This document shows positions 9,531 through 18,586 of a stretch of DNA of 64,000 nt, in pieces. The first letter of the stretch is position 1. Each line of letters begins with the position of its first letter. Origin of the DNA: Dongshaea marina (GTDB taxonomy: Bacteria; Pseudomonadota; Gammaproteobacteria; Enterobacterales; Aeromonadaceae); contig NZ_CP028897.1 of NCBI RefSeq assembly GCF_003072645.1, positions 1,439,658 to 1,503,657 on the forward strand, read 5' to 3'. The position numbers and the translations under genes were made by a program. The notes below the pieces were generated by a model. It had not been told where the DNA came from, made no database searches, and saw only the letters and a list, made by a program, of their open reading frames with translations.

Positions 9531-10439
9531 ATGATGGTAAGTAAATCAAAAAAAGAGGCGGTGGCTAACTTTTCCGCTGAACTGGAGGTAAAAGGTCGCA
9601 GCCTGTGGCAGGATGCGATGAAGCGCTTCATGCGCAACAAGGCAGCCATGGTGAGCCTGGTGATCCTGGTTGTGGTGTTGCTGCTGGTTATTTTTGGACC
9701 CTACCTGAGTCAGTTCAGCTTTGATGCAACGGATTGGGCGGCGATGAATGCGGCCCCAAGCTGGGCGAGTGGCCACTATTTTGGTACCGACTCCCTAGGA
9801 AGAGATCTGTTTGTTCGAACCCTGATGGGCGGGAGGATCTCCATGATGGTTGGGATCCTGGGTGCCCTGGTCGCGGTGTTGATCGGGATCCTCTATGGTG
9901 CGACCTCGGGTTTTCTTGGGGGACGGACCGATCAGATCATGATGCGACTGGTGGATCTTCTCTATTCAATCCCCTTCATGTTCTTTGTGATCCTGCTGGT
10001 GACCTTTTTCGGGCGTAACATCATCCTGATCTTCGTGGCGATCGGTGCCATCTCCTGGCTGGATGTGGCGCGTATCGTTCGGGGGCAGACCCTGTCCATT
10101 AAGGGGAAGGAGTTCATTGAGGCGGCCCATGTATGTGGGGTCAGCAAGTGGAAGATGATCACCCGTCACATAGTTCCCAATGTGGTGGGGGTGGTCGCCG
10201 TTTATGCAACCCTGCTGGTTCCGAGCCTCATCATGACCGAGGCCTTCCTGAGCTTTCTGGGCTTGGGGGTTCAGGAGCCGATGACCAGTTGGGGCTCTTT
10301 GCTCAATGATGGCTCCAAGACCATGGAGGTTGCGATTTGGCAGCTGATCTTCCCGGCCCTGTTTATGGTGATCACTCTGTTTTGTTTTAATTTTATCGGG
10401 GATGGTCTGCGTGACGCCCTGGACCCGAAAGATCGCTGA
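9531..10439 (+). CDS. oppC: Oligopeptide ABC transporter permease OppC
   Basis: 302 residues. Long cytoplasmic N-terminus (RSLWQDAMKRFMRNKAAM) before helix 1, the GTDSLGRDLFVRTLMGGRIS motif of OppC/DppC proteins, and the EAA loop EFIEAAHVCGVSKWKMITRH. Starts 13 bases after oppB. A second in-frame ATG follows immediately, so the start may be one codon later. Confidence 0.96.
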   Translation: MMVSKSKKEAVANFSAELEVKGRSLWQDAMKRFMRNKAAMVSLVILVVVLLLVIFGPYLSQFSFDATDWAAMNAAPSWASGHYFGTDSLGRDLFVRTLMGGRISMMVGILGALVAVLIGILYGATSGFLGGRTDQIMMRLVDLLYSIPFMFFVILLVTFFGRNIILIFVAIGAISWLDVARIVRGQTLSIKGKEFIEAAHVCGVSKWKMITRHIVPNVVGVVAVYATLLVPSLIMTEAFLSFLGLGVQEPMTSWGSLLNDGSKTMEVAIWQLIFPALFMVITLFCFNFIGDGLRDALDPKDR

Positions 10440-10449
10440 GGAGTAACTG

Positions 10450-11433
10450 ATGAATCAGTCTGTGAATGAACAACTGCTGAGCGTGCGCGATCTTCGGGTA
10501 GCCTTTGATACCGAGGATGGTCAGGTCGTCGCCGTGAATAACCTTAATTTTGAGCTCAAGGCGGGGGAGACCCTGGGAATCGTCGGGGAGTCCGGCTCGG
10601 GTAAGAGTCAGACCGCCTTCTCGCTGATGGGCCTTCTGGCTAAAAACGGAATCGTCACCGGCAGCGCCGAGTTTAATGGCCAACAGATCCTGGGGCTTAG
10701 CCCCAGGGAGCTTAATCATATCCGCGCCGAACAGATCGCGATGATCTTTCAGGATCCCATGACCTCGCTGAACCCCTATATGAAGGTGGGTAAGCAGCTG
10801 ATGGAAGTGCTAATGCTGCATAAGGGCATGACCCGGAAAGAGGCCTATGCCGAATCCGTAAAGATGCTTGATGCGGTGCATATGCCAGAGGCACGCAAAC
10901 GGATGAACATGTACCCCCATGAGTTTTCCGGAGGGATGCGCCAGCGGGTGATGATTGCGATGGCCCTGCTATGTCGGCCCAAGCTGCTGATCGCCGATGA
11001 GCCGACCACGGCCCTGGACGTGACGGTACAGGCGCAGATCATGGAGCTTTTGAATGAGCTCAAGCATGAGTTTAATACCGCGATCATCATGATCACCCAT
11101 GATCTGGGGGTGGTGGCCGGGGTCTGTGACCGGGTGCTGGTGATGTATGCCGGGCGAACCATGGAGTATGGCACGGTGGATGATATCTTCTATCGCCCCT
11201 CTCACCCCTATACCGAGGGGTTGTTGCAGTCGGTGCCACGCATCGATACCGATGGGGACATCCTGTCGACCATACCGGGCAATCCACCAAACCCTCTGGC
11301 TTTGCCTCCGGGCTGTCCCTTCCAGGACCGTTGTCACCGGGTGATGGATGGTTGCCGGGTCGATGCTCCGCAGCTGTTACCCTTTGCGGATAAGAGGTTG
11401 CGTGCCTGCCACTGGGATTGGGAGAGTAAGTGA
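10450..11433 (+). CDS. oppD: Oligopeptide ABC transporter ATPase OppD
   Basis: 327 residues, ABC ATPase with Walker A GESGSGKSQT, signature FSGGMRQRV, Walker B LLIADEPTTALD and H-loop MITHDLGVV. The C-terminal oligopeptide-transporter extension has the clustered cysteines of this subfamily (PPGCPFQDRC and RACHWDW). Pairs with OppF to power peptide import. The stop codon overlaps the oppF start by one base. Confidence 0.96.
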   Translation: MNQSVNEQLLSVRDLRVAFDTEDGQVVAVNNLNFELKAGETLGIVGESGSGKSQTAFSLMGLLAKNGIVTGSAEFNGQQILGLSPRELNHIRAEQIAMIFQDPMTSLNPYMKVGKQLMEVLMLHKGMTRKEAYAESVKMLDAVHMPEARKRMNMYPHEFSGGMRQRVMIAMALLCRPKLLIADEPTTALDVTVQAQIMELLNELKHEFNTAIIMITHDLGVVAGVCDRVLVMYAGRTMEYGTVDDIFYRPSHPYTEGLLQSVPRIDTDGDILSTIPGNPPNPLALPPGCPFQDRCHRVMDGCRVDAPQLLPFADKRLRACHWDWESK

Positions 11434-12427
11434 TGAGTGAAGATAAGAAGTTATTACTCGAGGTTCAGGATCTGAAGGTCCATTTTGATATCCGCAGTGG
11501 TAAGAGCTGGCCCTGGACTCCTCCCAATAAGCTCAAGGCTGTCGATGGCGTCACTTTGCGACTCTATGAGGGTGAGACCCTGGGGGTGGTAGGTGAGTCT
11601 GGTTGTGGTAAGTCCACCTTCGTGCGTGGCATCATTGGCCTGGTGCCAACGACCGCTGGCAAGGTGGTCTGGCTGGGTCAGGATCTCACCGAGCTCAGTG
11701 AGCGAGAGATGCGCGAGAAGCGCCAGGAGATCCAGATGATATTTCAGGATCCACTGGCCTCCTTGAATCCCCGGATGACGATCGGGGATATCATCGCCGA
11801 GCCTCTTCGTACCTTCTATCCAAAGATGCCTAAGCAGCAGGTGAAGGATAAGGTTAAAGCGATGATGATGAAGGTGGGCCTGCTGCCGAACGTCATTAAC
11901 CGTTACCCTCACGAGTTTTCCGGTGGTCAGTGTCAGAGGATCGGCATCGCGCGGGCCCTGATCCTGGAGCCGAAGATGGTGATCTGTGATGAGCCGGTCT
12001 CGGCCCTGGATGTGTCGATTCAGGCCCAGGTGGTGAACCTGCTCAAGGATCTGCAAAAAGAGATGGGGCTGTCTCTTATCTTTATCGCTCATGATCTCTC
12101 GGTGGTTCGTCACATCTCGGATCGGGTGCTGGTGATGTATCTGGGGAATGAGATGGAGCTTGGAGAGGTCAACAGTCTGTTTGAAAACCCGCTCCACCCC
12201 TATACCAGGGCCCTGATGTCAGCGGTGCCGATTCCGGATCCCAAGCTTGAGCGTAACAAGGAGATCCAGCTATTGGAGGGTGATCTGCCATCTCCGATCA
12301 ATCCCCCTCGGGCTGTGTTTTTCGAACCCGCTGCCCCATCGCCGGGCCAGAGTGTGCCAAGACCAACCCCATGCTGGAGGGAAGCTTCAAGCACGCGGTT
12401 TCCTGCCTCAAGGTCGATCCGCTTTAA
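11433..12427 (+). pseudogene. oppF: Oligopeptide ABC transporter ATPase OppF, 3' frame broken by one missing base
   Basis: Walker A GESGCGKSTF, signature FSGGQCQRIGIARAL, Walker B MVICDEPVSALD. The frame is normal up to DLPSPINPP, then an apparent one-base loss in the C-run at 12303-12307 diverts it to a false 3' end at 12569. In the next frame the expected ending is intact ([20 protein letters not shown], then [17 protein letters not shown] and TAA at 12425-12427). Adding one C gives a protein of about 331 residues, the normal length. A sequencing undercall is more likely than a true mutation because the rest is undamaged. Confidence 0.93.
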
Positions 12428-12454
12428 ATCACAGCCTGTTCAGGTCATCAGGAC

Positions 12455-12482
12455 AAGGCGCATCATGGATGCGCCTTTTTTA
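12455..12482. terminator. Bidirectional terminator between the opp operon and the binding-protein array
   Basis: Stem AAGGCGCATC (12455-12464) with its complement at 12468-12477, followed by a T-run on the plus strand. It lies just after the restored oppF stop and touches the stop codon of the convergent gene at 12480. Confidence 0.85.
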
Positions 12483-13271
12483 TTGCTTCTGTTGAAGGTG
12501 CTGCTGGTTGCTTTGATAGCACGGGGCAAGGTATTTGGCTGCGCCGCCATCGGCGAAAACCTCCTTTAAACCCTGGTTAAACATTTTGATCCGCGTTGCG
12601 TTTTGTGGAATTTTTTTGCTCAGCAGCAGGTGGTAGGCATTTTTGAGAAGTGTCTGCCTGGTATGGGTGAACCTGTGACTATCATTGGGGAATAGCAGCT
12701 GTATTTGGTAGTAGCCGACACAGAGTTCTTGGGGAAAGAGATCAATTTTCCCATCATGCAGCCGCTTCATATTGGCTTCGTCGCTGGGCCTCCAGCTTAC
12801 CCTGATGGCTTTTTGCTCGACGGCCGAATCAAACTCAGGCCCGTAATTAAACTCCAGAGTCGCGCCGATTCGGTAGGGGTTAAGCTCGCTGAGCTTACTC
12901 CACTGGATCTCCCCCAGCTCTTTGAGGTAAAAAAAGTTTTTCTGGGTGAAGTAGATGGGATCGCTATAGTAGAAATACTTCTCTCGCTCAGCCTTGCGGC
13001 TCCAGCCGGCGGTGCCGTCCCATACTCCGGCCCTGGCCAGGACATAGGAGCGCTTCCAGGGGAAGAAACCATACTCAACCCGAACCCCCTGGCTGGCAAA
13101 GGCATCTGTGATGATCTTTGAGAGAATTCCGCTATGGGGCAGGGTTTGTGAGGTGAGGGGAGGCCATTCACCATTAGTGATCCGAACCGTTTCTGCTCGA
13201 AGGCTAGTTGATAGTACGAGTCCCACCAAGAGGGGCAACCAGAGCGAGCATGCTTTGAATCGTGAAATCAT
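12480..13271 (-). CDS. Periplasmic solute-binding-like protein, array member A (last gene)
   Basis: 263 residues with a signal peptide ending SLRA before ETVRI. SBP family 3-like: ITNGEWPPLTSQTLP near the mature start, a charged middle and IDLFPQELCVGYYQIQL about 170 residues in. It shares with four neighbours the DLFPxxLCxGYY motif and a C-terminal cysteine (LAPCYQ here, KCFRxW in others), which may form a disulfide. The start overlaps the stop of member B (ATGA), so they are translationally coupled. No transporter genes are adjacent; the ligand is unknown. Confidence 0.75.
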   Translation of the reverse strand: MISRFKACSLWLPLLVGLVLSTSLRAETVRITNGEWPPLTSQTLPHSGILSKIITDAFASQGVRVEYGFFPWKRSYVLARAGVWDGTAGWSRKAEREKYFYYSDPIYFTQKNFFYLKELGEIQWSKLSELNPYRIGATLEFNYGPEFDSAVEQKAIRVSWRPSDEANMKRLHDGKIDLFPQELCVGYYQIQLLFPNDSHRFTHTRQTLLKNAYHLLLSKKIPQNATRIKMFNQGLKEVFADGGAAKYLAPCYQSNQQHLQQKQ

Positions 13272-14065
13272 GGCGCTGCCATCCTTGAGTGTTTTCGGAT
13301 ATTGGCATAACTGTCACCCAGACTCTTTTGGTAAATTTTATCCAGGGTGCCGTCCAGAAGCATGTCCAGCAGGATAGGGCCAAGCCTGTCGACCAGTGCG
13401 CTGTGTTTTTTATTGAAACACAGGTACAGAGGTGTGGAGTCGAGGAAAGAGTTCAATGGGCGGATCTTAACGCCGGTCTTTTTCGAGAGGATGGGGGCGG
13501 CGAAGTAATCGAGAATGATATAGTCCACCCGGTTACGATCTAACAAAAGTAGCAGCTGTTCATCCGACTTACTCAGGGTTATCTCCCAATCCAGGTGCTC
13601 GCTGATTTTAGGGGTGTAGTCATAGCCCCTCACCATGCCGACTCTCTTATCAGAGGTCTCACCCCAGCGAAAATTCGTGAGAGGACTGCCCTGCTTGACA
13701 TAGGCTCCCAGAGGGTAGAAAGCGGTTGGGATCAGGGGATGGATGTAGCCTGGCAGGCTGGCATTATCCAATATTGCATCGTATTTACCGTGAATCACAT
13801 CTCGCTCACAGCGGGGCCATGGAAGTTGAATAAACTCCACCTTAACATCCAGTCGCTTAAAGGCTTCCTGATAGATGGCGATTGATATCCCTCTTTCAAG
13901 CCTCTTTTCTACGGGGTTTGCGTAGGAAAAAGGGGGCCACTCGACACCACAGACTCGGATCTGGTTCTCTGCGGCATGGAGGTAACTTCCCCATAGTAAT
14001 AGGCAGCCACAAACCCATTGGTTTGCAAACCTTAGTGAGGGGTTAAGCCATCCCTTGGTGATCAT
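13268..14065 (-). CDS. Periplasmic solute-binding-like protein, array member B (divergent)
   Basis: About 265 residues with a long signal region (hydrophobic VCGCLLLWGSYLHA). It begins like an SBP family 3 protein (RVCGVEWPPFSYANP, then GISIAIYQEAFKRL) but lacks the DLFPxxLCxGYY and C-terminal KCFRxW motifs of its neighbours. At the equivalent place it has VDYIILDYFAAPIL, so it is the most divergent member. ATG at 14065 overlaps the stop of member C (ATGA); the ATG at 14089 would overlap it more deeply. Confidence 0.72.
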   Translation of the reverse strand: MITKGWLNPSLRFANQWVCGCLLLWGSYLHAAENQIRVCGVEWPPFSYANPVEKRLERGISIAIYQEAFKRLDVKVEFIQLPWPRCERDVIHGKYDAILDNASLPGYIHPLIPTAFYPLGAYVKQGSPLTNFRWGETSDKRVGMVRGYDYTPKISEHLDWEITLSKSDEQLLLLLDRNRVDYIILDYFAAPILSKKTGVKIRPLNSFLDSTPLYLCFNKKHSALVDRLGPILLDMLLDGTLDKIYQKSLGDSYANIRKHSRMAAP

Positions 14066-14823
14066 GCGCTTTTCCACTGACGAAAACATTTTTTCCCCAT
14101 TTTGCGAAACACTCCTTTATTGGTGAGGCTGGTCATCGCCTGGTTAAAGTCCTGTAGTAATTTCGGGGTTTGAGGGTTACGCTTGCTGAAGATCAGGTGA
14201 TGGTCAAAAACGGCACTGGGCGAGGGTGAGTGAGCAAACTGCATCAGTTCCTGGGGAAGTTCAGTTCGGATCAGGAAGTAGCCCACGCAGAGCTGACTGG
14301 GGAAAAGGTCAATTTCCCGGTTGAGCAGCTTTTTAAGATTAGTCACATCATCGCCGGCATAGACAATCTTGATCCCTGATTTTCCCTTGAGTGACTCAAA
14401 CTCATCGCCATAGATATACCCCTTGGTGGCGCCAATGATAAGAGGTCTGTTTCGGGTTAAGTCATCCCAGTTATAGGGTTTTTTAGGGCTGTCGGCATGA
14501 TAGAACCAGTAGATGCTGGTCTTGAAAATTGGCATGCTGAAGTCGAAAAACTCCGCTCGCTGTTGGCTGTACCCCCAGCTGATAGAAGCATCGAATTTAC
14601 CCTGTTTAGCGAGATCAAAGGCCTCAGCCCAGGGGAAAAAGTGATACTCGGTTTGATAGCCAGCCTCGGTAAAAGCGCGGGTCACTATCTGGGAGGCGAG
14701 CCCATATCCCGGGAGCTCTTTTGAGTTCCACGGAGGCCATTCACCACTGCTGATGGTGACTACTTTTGCAGCCAGGCTAGGCAGGGTTAAGAGTCCCAAC
14801 AGAAGTAGTGCGATCCATCGCAT
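14062..14823 (-). CDS. Periplasmic solute-binding-like protein, array member C
   Basis: 253 residues. Signal peptide LLLLGLLTLPSLAA before KVVTISSGEWPPW. Shared array signature: GYGLASQIVTRAF, FFPWAEAFDLAKQGKFDASI, IDLFPSQLCVGYFLIR and a terminal KCFRQW. The family normally binds amino acids or similar small solutes for ABC import or signalling; the ligand cannot be told. Intact, with coding end coupled to member B. Confidence 0.78.
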   Translation of the reverse strand: MRWIALLLLGLLTLPSLAAKVVTISSGEWPPWNSKELPGYGLASQIVTRAFTEAGYQTEYHFFPWAEAFDLAKQGKFDASISWGYSQQRAEFFDFSMPIFKTSIYWFYHADSPKKPYNWDDLTRNRPLIIGATKGYIYGDEFESLKGKSGIKIVYAGDDVTNLKKLLNREIDLFPSQLCVGYFLIRTELPQELMQFAHSPSPSAVFDHHLIFSKRNPQTPKLLQDFNQAMTSLTNKGVFRKMGKKCFRQWKSA

Positions 14824-14934
14824 AGGGAAAGATTCCGGGTTACTGATTCCTTCTTAGAGCATAGCCTAACGCTCTGCCGTTATCTCAGTTGCTGAGCATA
14901 GAGCCAAACCTTCAATGCTCGAGAGCACTGAGAT

Positions 14935-15701
14935 TCAGGTTCCCATCTTCCAGTTTCTGAAGCACTTATTTTGGGTCTTCTTAAAGGACTCCTGCTTGGA
15001 CAGCTTGGTCATCCCGCGATTAAATATTTCTAGGAGCTTCGGACTATCCGCGGAAACCCGGTTAAACAAAAGGTGCAGGTTGTTGACCGAGAAAGCAAAG
15101 GGGGAGTGGGTGATCTCTGTCATAGTCTCGACAAAGGTGTAACGAAGCTGGTAGTAGCCTACGCACAGGTTGTGTGGAAACAGATCGATGCTTCCCGCCA
15201 GGAGTTTTTGGAAGTTCTCCTCATCACTATCGGCTTCAATCAGGGTTAGGCTTCCCTTTTCCTTGAGCTCATCAAACTCTTTTCCATAAAAATAGCCCCG
15301 GGTGATCCCAACTCTTAACCCCTTGTGTTTATCAAGCTCCTCCCAGTTGAAAGGGGCTTTGGGGCTGTCTTTTCGGTAAAACCAGTAGTAGTTGGTGCGA
15401 AACACAGGGACACTGTACAGGAAGTCTTTAGCGCGCTGCTTGTTGTAGATCCATCCCAGGGTTGCCTGAAACTTGCCCTGTTTTGCCTGATTGTAGGCAT
15501 CTTTCCAGGGCATCACCTCAATTTCGGCCTGGCGATTCTCAAGGGCAAAGGCCTGCGTTGCTATCTGCGAGGCGGTACCAAATCCCGGAAGTTGTGCCGA
15601 GGTCCAGGGGGCCACTCGCCGGTCGAGATATGAATGACGGGAGATGCCTGAGCAGCAGCAAGCCACCAATACAATAGCAGTGAGATCAGGATCCTTGGCA
15701 T
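14935..15701 (-). pseudogene. Periplasmic solute-binding-like protein, array member D, frame broken near the N-terminus
   Basis: The body matches members C and E (GFGTASQIATQAF, IYNKQRAKDF, IDLFPHNLCVGYYQLR, terminal KCFRNW). A proper signal peptide starts at 15701 (MPRILISLLLYWWLAAAQA, then SPVIHISTGEWPP) in another frame. The two frames join at the conserved WPPW, where the plus-strand G-run 15607-15611 is one base short. Adding one base gives about 255 residues. Probably an assembly error; member F is broken at the same codon. Confidence 0.8.
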
Positions 15702-15797
15702 CAGGGTTCACCCTTACACAGCACTTTAATTTAAGGGTAGCTCAGTTGCCACAATTGACCGGAGCCAGCATTGAGTCGACTGAGCCCGCGTTTCCAG

Positions 15798-16580
15798 CTA
15801 CTGACGGACCGCCCTCTGTTGACCGAGTCGCCAATTACGAAAGCATTTATTCATCGTTTTTTTGAAAGATTTTTGTTGCCTTAGCTTGTTCATTCCCCGG
15901 TTGAAGGTTTCAAGCAGGGCCAGGTTTCCCGGAGTGACCTTGTTAAAGATAAGGTGGATATCATTCACCGAGAGGGGGGAAGGGGAGTGGGCAATTAGAG
16001 GCATATCTTCGGTAAACTGGTGGCGCAATTGATAGAAGCCGACACACAAATTGTGGGGAAAGAGATCGATCTCTCCTGCCAGCAGTCGCTTGAAGTTCAC
16101 AAGGTTAGTCGAGGCCTCTTTGATCTGGAATCGTCCCTTGCGTTTTAGGGCATCAAACTCCTCTCCGTACCAGTAGCTGCGAGTGATCCCTATGTTGAGA
16201 TCCTGGCGGTTTTGTAGTGTATCCCAGTCAAAAGGTGCCTTGGGGTTATCTTTTAGGTAAAACCAGTAATAGTTGGCCCTGAATACCGGCTGGCTGTAAT
16301 TAAAATCCTGAGCGCGTTGCTTGTTATAGATCCAGCCAAATGTGGCCTGAAACTCTCCCTGCTTGGCGCGTTGGTAGGCCTGGGTCCAGCCAAAGAAGTG
16401 AAAGCGGGTCTTATACCCCTCCAGCGCGAAGGCCTGGGTGACTATTTGTGAGCCATTTCCATAGCCATCCATCTCGGCCGAGATCCATGGAGGCCACTCA
16501 CCTGTGCTGATCTCTACCCTGGGGGTGGCGTAACAGACCGCTGTTCCCAGCCACAAGAGGAATATCAGTCGCGCGTTCAT
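15798..16580 (-). CDS. Periplasmic solute-binding-like protein, array member E
   Basis: 260 residues, signal peptide FLLWLGTAVCYA before TPRVEISTGEWPPW. Very close to member D along its length (IYNKQRAQDFNYSQPVFRANYYWFYL in two pieces; IDLFPHNLCVGFYQLR; terminal NKCFRNW). This member keeps the frame through WPPW because the codons used are CCT CCA rather than a pure C-run. It is a useful reference for repairing D and F. Confidence 0.8.
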   Translation of the reverse strand: MNARLIFLLWLGTAVCYATPRVEISTGEWPPWISAEMDGYGNGSQIVTQAFALEGYKTRFHFFGWTQAYQRAKQGEFQATFGWIYNKQRAQDFNYSQPVFRANYYWFYLKDNPKAPFDWDTLQNRQDLNIGITRSYWYGEEFDALKRKGRFQIKEASTNLVNFKRLLAGEIDLFPHNLCVGFYQLRHQFTEDMPLIAHSPSPLSVNDIHLIFNKVTPGNLALLETFNRGMNKLRQQKSFKKTMNKCFRNWRLGQQRAVRQ

Positions 16581-16642
16581 CTCCGCTCAGTGATATCTGA
16601 GAAAACTTACCTAAAGCATAGCTTAGAGGCTGCGGGCGTGAG

Positions 16643-17427
16643 CTATTGGGCCCTTCGGGACAGAGGGTTCTTGGAAGCCCAGCCACTAAAGCAGCGTTTC
16701 TTGCCTTTACGAAAACTGTCCTGCTTGTGCAGGATCTCCATCCCCAGGTTAAATTGCTTCAAAACCTCGAGTCCGGCAGGGGATTTTTTGCTGGTGAGCA
16801 GGTAAAAGTCTGTGATCATCAGGGGGGTTGGGGAGTAGCTGATGGTTTTTATTCTCTCCCGAAAGTAGCTGCGGAGCAGGTAGTATCCGGTACACAGGTT
16901 ACTTGGGAATAGATCGATCTCTCCTTTGAATAATCGCTCAAAGTTTTCGGTATCTGTGTTGGCGATCACTACGGTGACCAGGGGGCGCTGCTTGAGGGCA
17001 TCAAACTCCTGGCCATAGCGATAACCCTTAGTTGCACCGACCATCAGCCCCTGATGCTTGCCAAGATTTTCCCAGTCAAAGGGAGCACTACTATTGGACG
17101 GCAGGTAAAACCAGTAGGTGTTTGCACTAAAGATGGGAGTGCTGTAGTGGAACTCTCTTGCTCTGTCTTTAGTCCGGATCCAGCTGATAGAGGCATCATA
17201 CTTACCCTGGCTGGTCTGTGGCAGGGCCTGTGACCAGGGGAGAAACTCATAATCGGTTTCGATCCCCTGCTGAGCGAAGGCCGCCGAGACTATTTGGGAG
17301 GCGGTTCCATAATGAGGCAGATGCTCAGAGTTCCAGGGGGCCATTCACCGGTCGCAATTTTTACCCTGTCTTGAGCCAACAGAGTGAAGGCTGGCAGAAG
17401 TAGCAACAGCAATGCATAACGAACCAT
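16643..17427 (-). pseudogene. Periplasmic solute-binding-like protein, array member F (first gene), frame broken near the N-terminus
   Basis: The body has GTASQIVSAAFAQQG, FLPWSQALPQTSQGKYDASI, IDLFPSNLCTGYYLLR and a terminal RCFSGW. The signal peptide (MVRYALLLLLLPAFTLLAQ) starts at 17427 in another frame and reaches KIATGEWPP before the plus-strand G-run at 17336-17340, which is one base short. Restored length is about 261 residues. It should be the first gene of the array. Same break point as member D. Confidence 0.78.
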
Positions 17428-17470
17428 CTGGAATACCCCAAGATCACTACCTCCTTTGAGGATAGCTCAA

Positions 17471-18318
17471 TCAGTCACTCTGGATGAGCCACTCTAGTTG
17501 CCACTTTCCTGCGCCGTCGGGACTCAGGGCCCGATGGAGTTTTGGCAGTAGGGTTTCAATCTGCTGATCGAGCTGCCAGGGGCATTAATGATCGCCATGC
17601 CAGAACCATGCATACCATACTCCTCGGCCTGGGGCTCGACCGAGAGCTCGGCGGTCAGCAGGTTATTCAGGGGGAGCTCGGCCAGGGAGCTGAGCATCCG
17701 TTGGCTGTGATCGCGCTGTTTTGCCAGCAACGGATACCAGATGGCAAAAATGCCGGTCGGCCAGCGACGAATCGCTCCCTTAATGGTTTTTACAACCTGC
17801 AGATAATCCTCTTTCATCTCATAGGAGGGATCGATCAGCACCAATCCCCGTGACGGGGTCGGAGGCAGGATCCCCGGCAGTCCCTCAAAACCATTGCGGT
17901 GATGAATACTGATCCGCTGGTCTCCCCGCATGTTGCGCCTGAGATTCTCGATTTCGTTGTTGTGTAGCTCCATTAGCACCAGCTTGTCCTGCTCTCGCAG
18001 CAATCGACGGGCGATCTGTGGAGAGCCAGGGTAGGTGGCGTTTGCCGTTCCCAGAGAGTCCTCTAACAGATCAAGGTAGTCACTGATCTGCGGCAGCTGC
18101 TGTTTAACGGCCTGGATCCGGACAATTCCCTGCTGGTATTCGGCGGTCTTTTGCGCTTCGTCACTGCCAAGATCATAGAGACCGGCGCCGCTGTGGGTAT
18201 CGATGTAGATGAAAGGCTTGGATTTAGCCTTGAGCTTATCGAGTAACAACTGCTGGATGCTGTGTTTGAGCACATCGGCATGGTTGCCAGCGTGAAAACC
18301 GTGACGGTAACTAAGCAA
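17471..18318 (-). pseudogene. rlmJ: 23S rRNA (adenine2030-N6)-methyltransferase RlmJ, 3' frame broken by one missing base
   Basis: N-terminus LSYRHGFHAGNHADVLKH is diagnostic. The start codon is TTG with GGAG upstream. The methyltransferase motif reads DPSYEMKEDY where E. coli has a DPPY-type motif, a conservative change. After GMHGSGMAIINAP the frame slips at the G-run 17579-17582 (plus strand) and would end at 17524. The other frame gives WQLDQQIETLLPKLHRAL and stops at 17471. Restored length is about 282 residues, matching the E. coli enzyme (280). It modifies A2030 of 23S rRNA. Confidence 0.92.
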
Positions 18319-18586
18319 GAGAAAGTACTCCGAAGAAAAACGGCTAGCTAACTATGAATTGGCCCTAAAGGCAAGTGAATTTTGCTGACCCTGTTGATGC
18401 CTCCAGCCTGAAGCTGTCGGCATTTTAAAATGCTTAGCTCACGAAGCTCACTTAGCCATCACCAAGAGGGTGTGCACAGTGAGCCACGACTTTTGCTATG
18501 TCCGGCTCTCAAAGTGGCTGGGCTAATATTTGCGGGCGCAGCTCCTTGGAGTAGTATGAGGCTTTTCGATTCTCACGAGATTGTTC

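Noticed and set aside
11430-12569. OppF annotated to 12569 as a 379-residue protein
   Set aside because: The last ~85 residues are out of frame; the conserved C-terminus lies in the next frame and ends at 12427.
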